From NCBI RefSeq assembly GCF_025532145.1, contig NZ_ARXS01000026.1, positions 1-60,152 of the forward strand: DNA of 60,152 nucleotides. Direction: 5' to 3'. The translations under genes were made by a program, and so were the position numbers. The notes beneath the pieces are model-generated. The model had not been told where the DNA came from. It worked only from the letters and a program-made list of their open reading frames with translations, and did not search any database. Shown piece by piece: positions 1 to 8,784 of this stretch. Source of the DNA: Alloalcanivorax balearicus MACL04 (lineage in GTDB: Bacteria; Pseudomonadota; Gammaproteobacteria; Pseudomonadales; Alcanivoracaceae). The first letter of the stretch is position 1. Every line of letters begins with the position of its first letter.

Positions 1-8
1 CATAGAAT

Positions 9-28
9 CTCCCACAGCGGCTTCGTAG
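9..28. repeat. Partial REP-like half element
   Basis: The bases CTCCCACAGCGGCTTCGTAG match the outer end of the palindromic repeats seen elsewhere in the window (for example 21777-21811). The inner, loop-proximal part is missing here. It lies just 3' of the acyl-CoA ligase gene that ends at 62, the same position relative to genes as the other copies. Confidence 0.6.
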
Positions 29-61
29 TCCGATTTGAGGGAAAGCGGCCACACGGCATCC

Positions 62-1663
62 TTAACCCTGCTGGTAATAGGCCTCGTGCTCGGAGCGAAT
101 CATATGCTTCTGCACTTTGCCGGTTCCGGTGCGCGCAAACTCCTCCGTGAACAGCACAGCCTTGGGGACCTTGAAGCCCGCCAGCCGTTCCCGGCAATGT
201 TCCAGTACCCGTTCTTCGTCCGCCCGCGCGCCGGGTTTGAGGATCACCACCGCGGTGATCGCCTCTCCCCAGTGTTCATGGGGCAGCCCCACCACCGCGG
301 CTTCCGCCACGGTTTCATGCTCCATCAGACAGCGTTCCACTTCGATGGAGGCCACGTTTTCACCGCCGGTCTTGATCACGTCCTTCTTGCGATCGGTGAA
401 CCAGATGGCACCGTCCTCGTCCATCCAGGCAATGTCGCCGCTGTGAAACCAGCCGTGCTGAAAACTCTCGCGGGTCTTTTCCGGCTGGTTCAGATAGCCG
501 TTCATGGTCTGTGGTCCGCGATAGACGATTTCCCCCGGCTCGCCACGGGGCAACAGGCGGCCGTGATCGTCCATGATCGCCACCCGCGTCATGGCGGTGG
601 CGGTGCCCCAGGTGGCGGCCTTGCTCCACTGATGCTCCGGCCGCTGCATGCAGGTGGCCGGGGTGAATTCGGTCTGGCCGGAACCGAGCACCACATCGGC
701 ATTGACAAACAAATCGTGCAGAGCGCGCAGGCGCTCATCCGGCATCGGTGCCATGGCATAGACCGCCCGCGTCACCGAAGTAAGGTCATGGTTGCCGCGC
801 GCCGCGGCGTCCAGCAGTTGCCCGTACATCATCGGCAGAAACATGATCACATTGGCCCGGTGCTTTTCGATCAGAGACAGCATGTTTTCCGGTGTATCGA
901 ACCCCGGCGCCAGAATCACCCGAGCCCCCACCGTGAACATCGGCACGGTCATGGAATTGAGCATGGCGCAATGAAACAGCGGCAGCACCACCAGCGCCCT
1001 GGTATTGTGATCGGCTTGATGGGCAAGCGCCCCGGACAGCCCGGCCATGGTCACCGCCAGATGGCTGGTGAGCACGCCCTTGGGCAACGCGGTGGTGCCG
1101 CTGGTGTACAGCAGTTGCACCGCGTCACGATCAAACACCGGCACTTGCAACTCGCCATCGTCGCCTTGCTCCAGCAACCCGTCGAACGAGCCCGCATCCT
1201 TGGGCAGATTCTCCGGCGCCCGCTCTCCGGTCCAATAAACGCCCTGAAGCTCCGGCAACGACGGCACCAGTTCCGTTGCCGCCGCCAGCAACTGATCCTG
1301 CACGATCAGCACCTTCGCCGCGGCATCCTGGAAGCAATAGGCGATTTCCGAGGGACGCAGTCCCAGATTGGCCGGCGCACAGATCAACCCGGCCTTGGCG
1401 CAGGCGAGATAAGTGATCAGGATTTCCAGGCAGTTGCCGGCCATCACCCCAACCACATCCTGACGCTTCAAACCCAGGCCCAGCAAGGCACTGCCCAGAC
1501 GATTCGCGCGCCGATCCAGTTCACCGTAAGTAAGGCTTTGCTCGCCACAAACCAGCGCTACTCTGTCCGGAAACAGATCCGCGGCCCGGGTGCTCATGTC
1601 ACCGACACAGACCCGGTCCACCATATGCCGGCCGAAAGCTTCTTCGTCGAGATTCACTGTCAT
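62..1663 (-). CDS. AMP-forming acyl-CoA synthetase (AtuH-like)
   Basis: This 533-residue ANL-superfamily enzyme should activate a carboxylic acid to its CoA thioester through an acyl-adenylate. The P-loop lies at about residues 186-196 and reads YTSGTTALPKG, with Ala where Gly is usual. The acyl-CoA ligase motifs GWFHSGD and KDVIKTGGENV follow near residues 405-440, and the C-terminal catalytic Lys sits in TGTGKVQK. The ATG has AGGAG about ten bases upstream. It is the last gene of a minus-strand operon, 45 bp after the enoyl-CoA hydratase, which itself overlaps the carboxylase alpha gene. The context suggests it activates the substrate of that branched-chain or isoprenoid pathway. The family assignment is secure. 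The substrate is inferred. Confidence 0.9.
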   Translation of the reverse strand: MTVNLDEEAFGRHMVDRVCVGDMSTRAADLFPDRVALVCGEQSLTYGELDRRANRLGSALLGLGLKRQDVVGVMAGNCLEILITYLACAKAGLICAPANLGLRPSEIAYCFQDAAAKVLIVQDQLLAAATELVPSLPELQGVYWTGERAPENLPKDAGSFDGLLEQGDDGELQVPVFDRDAVQLLYTSGTTALPKGVLTSHLAVTMAGLSGALAHQADHNTRALVVLPLFHCAMLNSMTVPMFTVGARVILAPGFDTPENMLSLIEKHRANVIMFLPMMYGQLLDAAARGNHDLTSVTRAVYAMAPMPDERLRALHDLFVNADVVLGSGQTEFTPATCMQRPEHQWSKAATWGTATAMTRVAIMDDHGRLLPRGEPGEIVYRGPQTMNGYLNQPEKTRESFQHGWFHSGDIAWMDEDGAIWFTDRKKDVIKTGGENVASIEVERCLMEHETVAEAAVVGLPHEHWGEAITAVVILKPGARADEERVLEHCRERLAGFKVPKAVLFTEEFARTGTGKVQKHMIRSEHEAYYQQG

Positions 1664-1708
1664 GATGCGGCTCTCCTGTTGTTGTGCTTATGGGAACAGG
1701 CCAGGCAA

Positions 1709-2488
1709 CTACCGCCCCGGCCAATCCGGCGCGCGCTTCTCATTGAACGCGGCCAGGCCCTCCTTGGCATCCTCGGTAAGTGCGAGGGTGGCGATCTGGG
1801 TTTCGGTGTAGGCGATGGCCTGATCGAAGGACATCGCCTCGATGGCACGTAACGCGTACTTGCCCCGGCGGATAGCGGTGGGGGATTTGTCCACCAGGCG
1901 GTCAATCAACCACTCGACCTTGGCGTCCAGTTCCGCCGCCGGCGCCAAATGATTGACCAGCCCCGCCTGCAACGCTTCGTCGGCGGTGAAAGGTTCACCA
2001 GTGAAGCACCATTCACGCAGCACCCGCTGCGGCACCAGCCGTTGTAGCAAGCTCAACACCTGCATCGGGAAGACCCCGACCTTCACTTCCGGCAATCCGA
2101 AGCGCACCGTGTCCACCGCCACCGCCATGTCGGTCATGCACAGCAAGCCCATGCCACCGGCCATGCAGACCCCGTTCACCCGGGCAATGCTCGGCACCGT
2201 GCAATGGCTGGCGAGACGCATCAGATCGGCGTAGTCGGCATTGGGCTTGGCGTAATCGAAGACAAACCCCTCTCCGGGGCGCAGATCGGCGCCGGCGCAA
2301 AAGGCCTTGTCGCCGCTGCCGGTAAGTACGATCACACGCACCTGAGAATCCGCCTGAGCCTGTTCATAGCCCTGACGGATACCATCGATCACCGCCTGAT
2401 TAATGGCGTTGCGTTTGTCCGGCCGGTTCACCGTGATCCACAGCGCCCGACCACGTTTTTCCAGTAATACCGCTTGTTCCGTACTCAT
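1709..2488 (-). CDS. Enoyl-CoA hydratase/isomerase family protein (AtuE-like)
   Basis: This 259-residue crotonase-fold protein has the oxyanion-hole segments FCAGADL (about residues 62-68) and MAGGMGL (about 110-116). Both acidic positions of true hydratases appear to be kept: Glu in GLPEV and Glu in LREWCFTG. Hydration of an enoyl-CoA is therefore more likely than isomerisation alone. The start overlaps the stop of the biotin carboxylase gene by four bases (ATGA), which suggests translational coupling. In the Atu pathway the matching step hydrates the carboxylated product isohexenylglutaconyl-CoA; in leucine breakdown it is methylglutaconyl-CoA hydration. Coupling to a carboxylase fits either, and the geranyl-type carboxylase upstream favours the first. 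Confidence 0.88.
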   Translation of the reverse strand: MSTEQAVLLEKRGRALWITVNRPDKRNAINQAVIDGIRQGYEQAQADSQVRVIVLTGSGDKAFCAGADLRPGEGFVFDYAKPNADYADLMRLASHCTVPSIARVNGVCMAGGMGLLCMTDMAVAVDTVRFGLPEVKVGVFPMQVLSLLQRLVPQRVLREWCFTGEPFTADEALQAGLVNHLAPAAELDAKVEWLIDRLVDKSPTAIRRGKYALRAIEAMSFDQAIAYTETQIATLALTEDAKEGLAAFNEKRAPDWPGR

Positions 2489-4470
2489 TCCGGTTTGCTC
2501 TCCTCACTGGCATCCGCTTCGATTTCCACCAACACCCGGCCGGCGGCCACCTGATCCCCTTCGGCGGCGCTGATCACCGAGACCACACCGCCGACGCCGG
2601 CCCGGTGCACGTGCTCCATCTTCATCGCTTCCAGCGTGAGCACCGCTTCGCCCGCTTCCACCCGCTGACCTTCGCGGACCGCCACCGACACCAGGCGACC
2701 GTTCATGGACGCCCGCACCCGGCCGTCGCCACCGTCGGCGGCACCCTGGGCGGCGGCGGCATAGGTGCGGTCCGTGACCGAATAACCTTCGCCGCCATGG
2801 AGGAAGTGCAGCACGTCACCGCGCCGCTCCAGCGGCACCGTCTCCACCACGCCGCCGCATTCCAGCCGCGCCCCGTCAGCGGTGCAACCGAGCAACCCGA
2901 ATTCCGTGGTGACGTCCTCGATGACCACCTGCAAGCGATCCGCCTGCATGCGGGTCAGGGTGGCGGCGCCGTCTTCGTCACGCAGTTGATAGCGCACGAT
3001 CAGCGGCAACCGGGAAGACAAGCCGGATCTGGCACTGCCGGCCCCGCGATCGGTGAGATACAACAAAGCGGCGGCCAGCGCCTGCAGTTGCTGCCCGTGT
3101 TCCTCATCCTGGTGCAGCAAGTCGGCCTGCCGCTGTTCCACGAAAGCGGTAGTCGCTTCGCCGGCGGCGAACACCGGGTCGCGCAGGCAGCGCGCCAGAA
3201 AGCCCTGGTTGGTTTCCACGCCCAGCGCCACCAGTTCTTCCAGCCCCGTGGCCAGACGGCGGCGGGCTTCGTCGCGGTTCTCGCCCCAGGCGATCAACTT
3301 GGCCACCATGGAGTCATAGAACGGCGGCACCTCGGCGCCGTCCTGCAAGGCGCTGTCCACCCGCAGGGTTCGCGGCGCGCGCCAGCGCACCAGGGTGCCG
3401 CTTTGCGGCATGAAGCCCTGGCGCGGACTTTCCGCGCAGAGACGTACTTCGATAGCGTGTCCCCGGAAGCCGATGTCGTCCTGTTCCAGGGCCAGAGGCT
3501 CCCCGGCGGCCACCCGCAATTGCAGGGCCACCAGATCGATACCGGTGATCGCCTCGGTAACCGGGTGTTCCACCTGCAGGCGCGTGTTCATTTCCATGAA
3601 GTAGAAGCGGCCCTCGCCATCCAGCAGGAATTCCAGAGTACCGGCGCCTTCATAGCCGATGGCCTGCACCGCCCGCACGGCGGTCTCGCCCATCTGCTCA
3701 CGCAGCGCCTGATCCACGGCCGGAGATGGCGCTTCCTCCACCACCTTCTGATGACGGCGCTGCACCGAACAATCCCGCTCACCGAAATGCAGCGCCTTGC
3801 CGTGACGATCCGCCACCACCTGGATTTCCACATGCCTCGGTTCGACGATGGCTTTCTCCAGAATCACTTCCGGATCGCCAAAAGCACTTTGCGCTTCCGA
3901 ACGAGCGCTGGCCAAAGCCTCCAGAAAAGTGCCCGTGCTTTCCACCAGACGCATGCCGCGCCCGCCACCACCGGCGGTGGCTTTGATCATCACCGGGTAG
4001 CCGATGTCATCCGCTTCCCGGTGCAGCCGTTGTTCACTTTGGTCCTGGCCCTGATAACCGGGCACGCAAGGCACGCCGGCCTGCTCCATCAACAGTTTGG
4101 CGCGGGCCTTGTGCCCCATGGCCTCGATGGCCTCGGCGGAGGGGCCGATGAACACCAGCCCGGCGTCGGCGCAAGCCCTCGCCAGCGCCGGATTCTCCGC
4201 CAGAAAGCCGTAACCGGGATGCACCGCGTCGGCGCCGGCGCGTCTGGCGGCGTCGATGATGTTGTCGATATTCAGATAGGACTGCGCCGGCAGGGCCTCG
4301 CCGATGCAGACCGCCTGGTCCGCCTCCAGGGCGTGGCGGGCATCACGGTCGGCGCTGGAATAGACCGCCACCGTGCGGTAGCCCAGTTCCCTGGCGCTAC
4401 GTTGGACGCGCAGGGCAATTTCGCCACGGTTGGCGATCAGTATCTTGCTGAAAGGGGTCGCTTTGCTCAT
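2485..4470 (-). CDS. Acyl-CoA carboxylase alpha subunit (biotin carboxylase + BCCP)
   Basis: This 661-residue subunit carboxylates its own biotin with ATP and bicarbonate. The N-terminal biotin carboxylase domain begins KILIANRGEIALR. It has the glycine-rich ATP loop GGGGRGM at about residue 165 and EMNTRLQVEHPVTE near 290. The C-terminal biotinyl domain carries EAMKMEH, whose second-to-last Lys-type position is the biotin attachment site. I chose the ATG at 4470 because the protein family starts there and GAG precedes it; an open frame extends 24 codons further. The gene lies 16 bp after the carboxyltransferase gene and overlaps the hydratase by four bases. It is of the MccA/AtuF type; context favours a geranyl-CoA-like role, but the substrate cannot be read from the sequence. 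Confidence 0.93.
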   Translation of the reverse strand: MSKATPFSKILIANRGEIALRVQRSARELGYRTVAVYSSADRDARHALEADQAVCIGEALPAQSYLNIDNIIDAARRAGADAVHPGYGFLAENPALARACADAGLVFIGPSAEAIEAMGHKARAKLLMEQAGVPCVPGYQGQDQSEQRLHREADDIGYPVMIKATAGGGGRGMRLVESTGTFLEALASARSEAQSAFGDPEVILEKAIVEPRHVEIQVVADRHGKALHFGERDCSVQRRHQKVVEEAPSPAVDQALREQMGETAVRAVQAIGYEGAGTLEFLLDGEGRFYFMEMNTRLQVEHPVTEAITGIDLVALQLRVAAGEPLALEQDDIGFRGHAIEVRLCAESPRQGFMPQSGTLVRWRAPRTLRVDSALQDGAEVPPFYDSMVAKLIAWGENRDEARRRLATGLEELVALGVETNQGFLARCLRDPVFAAGEATTAFVEQRQADLLHQDEEHGQQLQALAAALLYLTDRGAGSARSGLSSRLPLIVRYQLRDEDGAATLTRMQADRLQVVIEDVTTEFGLLGCTADGARLECGGVVETVPLERRGDVLHFLHGGEGYSVTDRTYAAAAQGAADGGDGRVRASMNGRLVSVAVREGQRVEAGEAVLTLEAMKMEHVHRAGVGGVVSVISAAEGDQVAAGRVLVEIEADASEESKPE

Positions 4471-4486
4471 ATCGTTACCGCTCGGA

Positions 4487-6109
4487 TCAGGGACGGGCCA
4501 CGGAGAATTGCATCGGCTGGGTTTGCCGCTGCTCCGCCTCACGACAGATGGACAGCACGTAGGCGATCACGCCACGGGTATCGCGGGGGTCAATGACACC
4601 GTCATCCAGCAAGCGTCCGCTGGTGGCGAACACATCCATCTGTTTTTCAAAGGTGTCGATGATGCGCCCTTCCAGGTCCTCCAGGGCGGCACGGTCCACT
4701 TCCTGGCCACGGCGCTTGGCCGCCGATTCGGTGACGATGCTCATGGTGCGGGCGGCCTGCTCCCCGCCCATCACCGCGGTCTTGGCGTTGGGCCAGGAGA
4801 AACAGAAACGCGGATGAAAGCCCCGGCCGCACATGCCGTAATTACCAGCGCCGAAAGAAGCACCGCAGTACAGGGTAATTTGCGGCACGGTGGCGTTGGT
4901 CACCGCCTGGATCATCTTGGAGCCATGTTTGATGATGCCGGCCTGCTCATAGTCCTTGCCGACGATGAAGCCGGTGGTGTTGTTCAGATACAGGATCGGC
5001 GTGCGCGACTGGCAACAGGCCTGAATGAAATGGGTGGCCTTGGTCGCCCCGGCGGGATCGATCGGCCCGTTATTGGTGATGATGCCCAGTGCCATGCCTT
5101 CGATACGCGCCTGCCCGCAGACGGTGGCGGGGCCGTAGTTGGCGCCGAACTCGAGGAAGTCGGAATCGTCGACGATGCGCGCGATCACTTCCTTCATATC
5201 CACCGGTCTTTTGTGGTCCATGGGCATGATGCCGAGCAGTTCCTCGCCGTCGTAACGGGGCGGCGGAGCCGGTTCGGCGACCGCCGCCGGGATATCCCGG
5301 TTCCAGTCCAGCTTGCCCATGATGTCACGTACCAGACGCAGAGCGTCGCGATCATCCTCGGCCAGGTAGTCCCCCAGACCGGACAAGGTGGTGTGCATCT
5401 CGGCCCCGCCCAGCTCCTCATCGGTGGCTTCTTCACCGGTAGCCGCCTTCAGCAACGGCGGACCGGCCAGGAAGGCCTTGGAGCGGCCGCGCACCATGAT
5501 GATGTAGTCCGACAGTCCGGTCTGGTAAGCACCGCCGGCGGTGGAGGAACCGTGCGTGACGGTCACCACCGGCAGACCGGCGGCGGACAGACGCGCCAGG
5601 TTACGAAACGAGGAGCCGCCCAGGATGAACTCTTCGACCCGGTACTTGAGCAGGTTGGCTCCGGCGCTTTCCACCAGTTGCACATACGGCAGTTTGTTTT
5701 CCAGCGCCAGCTCCTGCACCCGCAGCACCTTGTCCAGCCCCATGGGCTGGGCGGCACCGGCGTCGATGCCGGAATCGGTGGCGAGGATCATGCAGCGCAC
5801 GCCGCGGACATAACCGATACCGGCGATATTACCGCCGCCAGGGATGGTTTTCTCCGGATCCGGGTTGTCCATGCCGTAGCCGGCCAGGGTAGCCAGTTCC
5901 AGAAAAGGGGCGCCGGGGTCCAGCACCAGCGCCACGCGCTCACGAGGCAGCAACTGCCCGCGTTTTTCAAAGCGCCCCTTGGCGGCGGCGGACTTGTCCC
6001 GGGTCCGTTGCTCCACCGAGCGCAAACGCGTCAGCAGAGCCTCCATACCGGCCCGGTTTTCGCGGAAAGTGGCGTCCGCGGAGGACACTTGGGTTTCGAG
6101 TACTGCCAT
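4487..6109 (-). CDS. Acyl-CoA carboxylase carboxyltransferase (beta) subunit, AtuC-like
   Basis: This 540-residue carboxyltransferase moves CO2 from biotin to a beta,gamma-unsaturated or alpha,beta-enoyl acyl-CoA. It shows the crotonase-like acyl-CoA motifs GGSSFRNLARLSAAGLPVV and GSSTAGGAYQTG in the N half, and NNTTGFIVG and GASFGAGNYGM in the C half. The segment around DSGIDAGAAQPMGLDK differs from what I remember of methylcrotonyl-CoA carboxylase (VKGGTYYP type) and is closer to my memory of the geranyl-CoA carboxylase AtuC. That comparison is from memory, not a search. The start is set at the ATG at 6109 with GGGAAG upstream; nine more codons are open. It is the first gene of the four-gene minus-strand operon. 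Confidence 0.88.
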   Translation of the reverse strand: MAVLETQVSSADATFRENRAGMEALLTRLRSVEQRTRDKSAAAKGRFEKRGQLLPRERVALVLDPGAPFLELATLAGYGMDNPDPEKTIPGGGNIAGIGYVRGVRCMILATDSGIDAGAAQPMGLDKVLRVQELALENKLPYVQLVESAGANLLKYRVEEFILGGSSFRNLARLSAAGLPVVTVTHGSSTAGGAYQTGLSDYIIMVRGRSKAFLAGPPLLKAATGEEATDEELGGAEMHTTLSGLGDYLAEDDRDALRLVRDIMGKLDWNRDIPAAVAEPAPPPRYDGEELLGIMPMDHKRPVDMKEVIARIVDDSDFLEFGANYGPATVCGQARIEGMALGIITNNGPIDPAGATKATHFIQACCQSRTPILYLNNTTGFIVGKDYEQAGIIKHGSKMIQAVTNATVPQITLYCGASFGAGNYGMCGRGFHPRFCFSWPNAKTAVMGGEQAARTMSIVTESAAKRRGQEVDRAALEDLEGRIIDTFEKQMDVFATSGRLLDDGVIDPRDTRGVIAYVLSICREAEQRQTQPMQFSVARP

Positions 6110-6412
6110 GAAAAGGGCTTCCCAGTCTGTCGGCACCGGGGATCACCGGTGCCTTGGTGTCAAAACAGTTCTGGTAGCCTACGCAGCGGCGAAGCGGCGG
6201 GTCTTGCGAAAAATAGCTATGGGGGGAAGGAAAGTTGACAGTGGATAGTTGACAGGTAACAGCGGAAATCAAAAGCGAATGATCTTTAGCCGCTGTGGGA
6301 GCTTGCCTGCAAGCGAATTTCTTGAGGGCCGGGATCCCATTCGCTTGCAGGCAAGCTCCCACAGCGGCTGATAACGGGCTGTTTTGTCTCTTCGTTCTGC
6401 GCCGTCAGCTCG
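6110..6412. other. Intergenic region with operon leader, short direct repeat and REP element
   Basis: About 300 bp separate bioA from the carboxylase operon. GTTGACAG occurs twice with a 14-bp period (6234-6241 and 6248-6255). A perfect 31-bp REP-type inverted repeat follows at 6288-6369. I could not identify a convincing sigma-70 promoter for the carboxylase operon, although the promoter should lie within 6120-6285. No gene is evident. Confidence 0.5.
6288..6369. repeat. REP-like palindrome (31-bp perfect arms)
   Basis: The arms 6288-6318 and 6339-6369 are exact reverse complements around a 20-bp loop. The arms contain the family core GCTGTGGGAGCTTGC. The element lies just downstream of the bioA stop codon and upstream of the carboxylase operon. 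There is no T-tract, so it is not a classical intrinsic terminator, though the RNA hairpin could still protect or end transcripts. Confidence 0.9.
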
Positions 6413-7684
6413 TCACTGGCTCACCACCCGCATGGCGTGAGTCAGTTGCCTCAGTTGCTCCGGCTCGATGATGAACGGGGGCATGATGTAAAGCAGTTTG
6501 CCGAACGGACGGATCCAGACACCCAGGTCCACCAGCTGCTTCTGCACCTGGCCCACATCGCAAGGCTGCTTGAGTTCCACCACGCCGATGGCGCCGAGCA
6601 CGCGCACATCCGCCACTTTGTCGGATTCCAGGCAGGGCGTCAGTTCCGTCCGTAACTGCGCTTCGATGGCCTGAACGCGCTGCTGCCAGGGGCTTTCCAA
6701 CAGCAGGTCGATGCTGGCGTTGGCCACCGCGCAGGCGAGCGGGTTGCCCATGAAAGTCGGGCCATGCATCAGGACTCCGGCCTGACCGTCGCAAATGCCG
6801 GCCGCCACGCGATCATTGCAGAGGGTGGCGGCGAGGGTCATGTAGCCGCCGGTAATGGCCTTGCCAAGGCAGAGGATATCCGGCACCACATCGGCGTGCT
6901 CCAGGGCGAACAACTTGCCGCTGCGGCCGAAACCGGTGGCGATCTCATCGAAAATCAGCAGCACGCCATGCTCGTCGCACAGACGGCGGCAACCTTTCAG
7001 GAATTCCGGGTGGTACAGCCGCATACCGCCGGCCCCCTGTACCACTGGCTCCAGAATCAGCGCGGCGATCTCGTCCGCGTGCTGCTCCAGTTGCGTGCGC
7101 ACGGAGTCCAGAGCGCCATCGTCCCAGACGCCGTCGAACCGCACCGAGGGCGCCTCGGCAAAGTAATGCCGCGGCAGAATGCCGCTGAACAGGTCGTGCA
7201 TGCCGTTGACCGGATCGCACACCGCCATCGCCCCGAAGGTGTCGCCATGATAGCCGTTGCGCAGCGCCAGCAGCCGGTGTTTGCCGGTCTTGCCCTGGCT
7301 CATCCAGTATTGCAGCGCCATCTTGATCGCCACTTCCACCGACACCGAACCGCTGTCCGCCAGGAATACCTTGGTCAATTCGGCGGGCGTCAACGCCACC
7401 AGCCGCTTGCCCAGTTCCACCGCCGGCTCGTGAGTGATGCCGCCGAACATCACGTGGGCCATGCGTTCAGTCTGGTCACGCAGGGCCTGATTCAGACGCG
7501 GGTGGTTATAGCCGTGGATCGCCGCCCACCAGGACGACATGCCGTCCACCAGCCGGCGCCCGTCTTCCAGCTCCAGGTAGACGCCCTCGGCGGCGCGCAC
7601 CGGGTACACCGGCAAGGGCCGGGAGGTGGAGGTGTAGGGATGCCAGAGATGATCGCGGTCGAAATCGAGGTCGATGGAGGCCAT
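6413..7684 (-). CDS. bioA: Adenosylmethionine-8-amino-7-oxononanoate aminotransferase
   Basis: This 423-residue class-III PLP aminotransferase converts 7-keto-8-aminopelargonate to 7,8-diaminopelargonate in biotin synthesis, using S-adenosylmethionine as amino donor. The N-terminus (HLWHPYTS, then [16 protein letters not shown]) is characteristic of BioA. The PLP-binding Lys lies in [11 protein letters not shown], preceded by [14 protein letters not shown]. Length matches the family. No other bio gene is in the window, so it is a detached single gene. It lies beside a biotin-dependent carboxylase operon, which may be coincidence. ATG at 7684. Confidence 0.95.
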   Translation of the reverse strand: MASIDLDFDRDHLWHPYTSTSRPLPVYPVRAAEGVYLELEDGRRLVDGMSSWWAAIHGYNHPRLNQALRDQTERMAHVMFGGITHEPAVELGKRLVALTPAELTKVFLADSGSVSVEVAIKMALQYWMSQGKTGKHRLLALRNGYHGDTFGAMAVCDPVNGMHDLFSGILPRHYFAEAPSVRFDGVWDDGALDSVRTQLEQHADEIAALILEPVVQGAGGMRLYHPEFLKGCRRLCDEHGVLLIFDEIATGFGRSGKLFALEHADVVPDILCLGKAITGGYMTLAATLCNDRVAAGICDGQAGVLMHGPTFMGNPLACAVANASIDLLLESPWQQRVQAIEAQLRTELTPCLESDKVADVRVLGAIGVVELKQPCDVGQVQKQLVDLGVWIRPFGKLLYIMPPFIIEPEQLRQLTHAMRVVSQ

Positions 7685-7771
7685 GGGACTACCTATTTAA
7701 GAGGACGGCTGTTACGGGGACAGCGGTTTACAGGGAAAGCCCGAGCACCATGCCAAGACCAGCGCCAATGC

Positions 7772-8659
7772 TCAAGCGTCGTCGTCCACCGGCTGCCAAT
7801 CCAGGGTTTCCTGATCCAGCAACCAGGTGCGCCAGCGGCCGTCGCTGTCCTGCACCCGATAGCGATAGTCGCCGTCCCGGGTGACCTTGCGCTCGGAGAT
7901 CTGATTCTTCAGGCAGCTGTCCAGCGCCAGCGTACGCCAGTCCAGCAGCCGCCATTGCGTGTCCAAGCGCAAGCGTACCAGGCCGCTCTCGTCACCGGCG
8001 CCACACATCCCCAACGCATAAGGGCGGGATGGGTGTTGGTAACCCAGCAATACCACCAGACCCTGCTCATCCTCACGCCAGTCCAGCACCTCATTACCCG
8101 CCGTCGGCATATCGAATGCGGTCAGGTCCAGTTCCCTCTCCCGATCACCGTCTTCCAGATGCAGAAAAGAGTACTGGCGATATACCGACAAATTCGGGTT
8201 GTACAGACGCAAGGGGGCACTGTTGTCCTCCTCGCGCCAGATCCCCGCGCCCTCGTGATTCACCTCGAACCGTTCAGTCCAGCCGGTCAGCGCACGGTAG
8301 TAGGCGATGCTGTCCCAAAAGCGGCTGCCCTCGTAGCTGAAATCCAGCAACTCCCGCCCTGGCAGCGGGCTGTCAAAGTGATAAAGCACCCAGCCATCGG
8401 TGTCGTGCAACCCCACCAGGGGCACCCAGGTGCGCGAATCCCCACGGCGGTAAGCCCCGCTGAGGGAGTAGATATCACGGTGGCCGGGCGAGAATTCATG
8501 CACTCTCAGCATCAACGTCAGCGGCATGTCCCCCTGCTCACCTCGATAAAGCCGTTCCCGGGTATCCCATTCCCGCACCAGTATCCGCGGCTGCGCCACC
8601 GACACCGCCGTCAGCAGCAACATCAGCAAGGCGATGATGTGTCGTCCTCGGGTATTCAC
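7772..8659 (-). CDS. Secreted protein of unknown function
   Basis: This 295-residue protein begins with a probable signal peptide (MNTRGRHIIALLMLLLTAVSVAQ). The mature part is soluble, rich in Trp, Tyr, Asp and Arg, and probably all-beta. I recognise no catalytic motif or family. Repeated W-x-D/Y segments and paired acidic residues would fit a periplasmic binding or scaffold fold, but this is a guess. The gene stands alone between bioA, 87 bp away on the same strand, and the second acyl-CoA ligase. Nothing in its context links it clearly to biotin or fatty acid metabolism. Confidence 0.7.
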   Translation of the reverse strand: MNTRGRHIIALLMLLLTAVSVAQPRILVREWDTRERLYRGEQGDMPLTLMLRVHEFSPGHRDIYSLSGAYRRGDSRTWVPLVGLHDTDGWVLYHFDSPLPGRELLDFSYEGSRFWDSIAYYRALTGWTERFEVNHEGAGIWREEDNSAPLRLYNPNLSVYRQYSFLHLEDGDRERELDLTAFDMPTAGNEVLDWREDEQGLVVLLGYQHPSRPYALGMCGAGDESGLVRLRLDTQWRLLDWRTLALDSCLKNQISERKVTRDGDYRYRVQDSDGRWRTWLLDQETLDWQPVDDDA

Positions 8660-8784
8660 TCTTTACGCTCCGCCGGCAATCCATTCGCATCAGACAAGAG
8701 ACGTATTTTAAACAGCCTGGCCCACTGGCGGGGGCGCTTTGTCGGACATTAAGGTGAACTTTTGTGAATGGCTGAGCACCGGGA

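Noticed and set aside
35-1852. Long open frame on the plus strand opposite the acyl-CoA ligase
   Set aside because: It is rich in His, Gln, Arg and Gly and lies wholly antisense to an enzyme with all family motifs. This is a typical shadow frame in high-GC DNA.
2605-4596. 663-codon plus-strand frame opposite the biotin carboxylase
   Set aside because: Shadow of the 2485-4470 gene, with no recognisable domain and biased composition.
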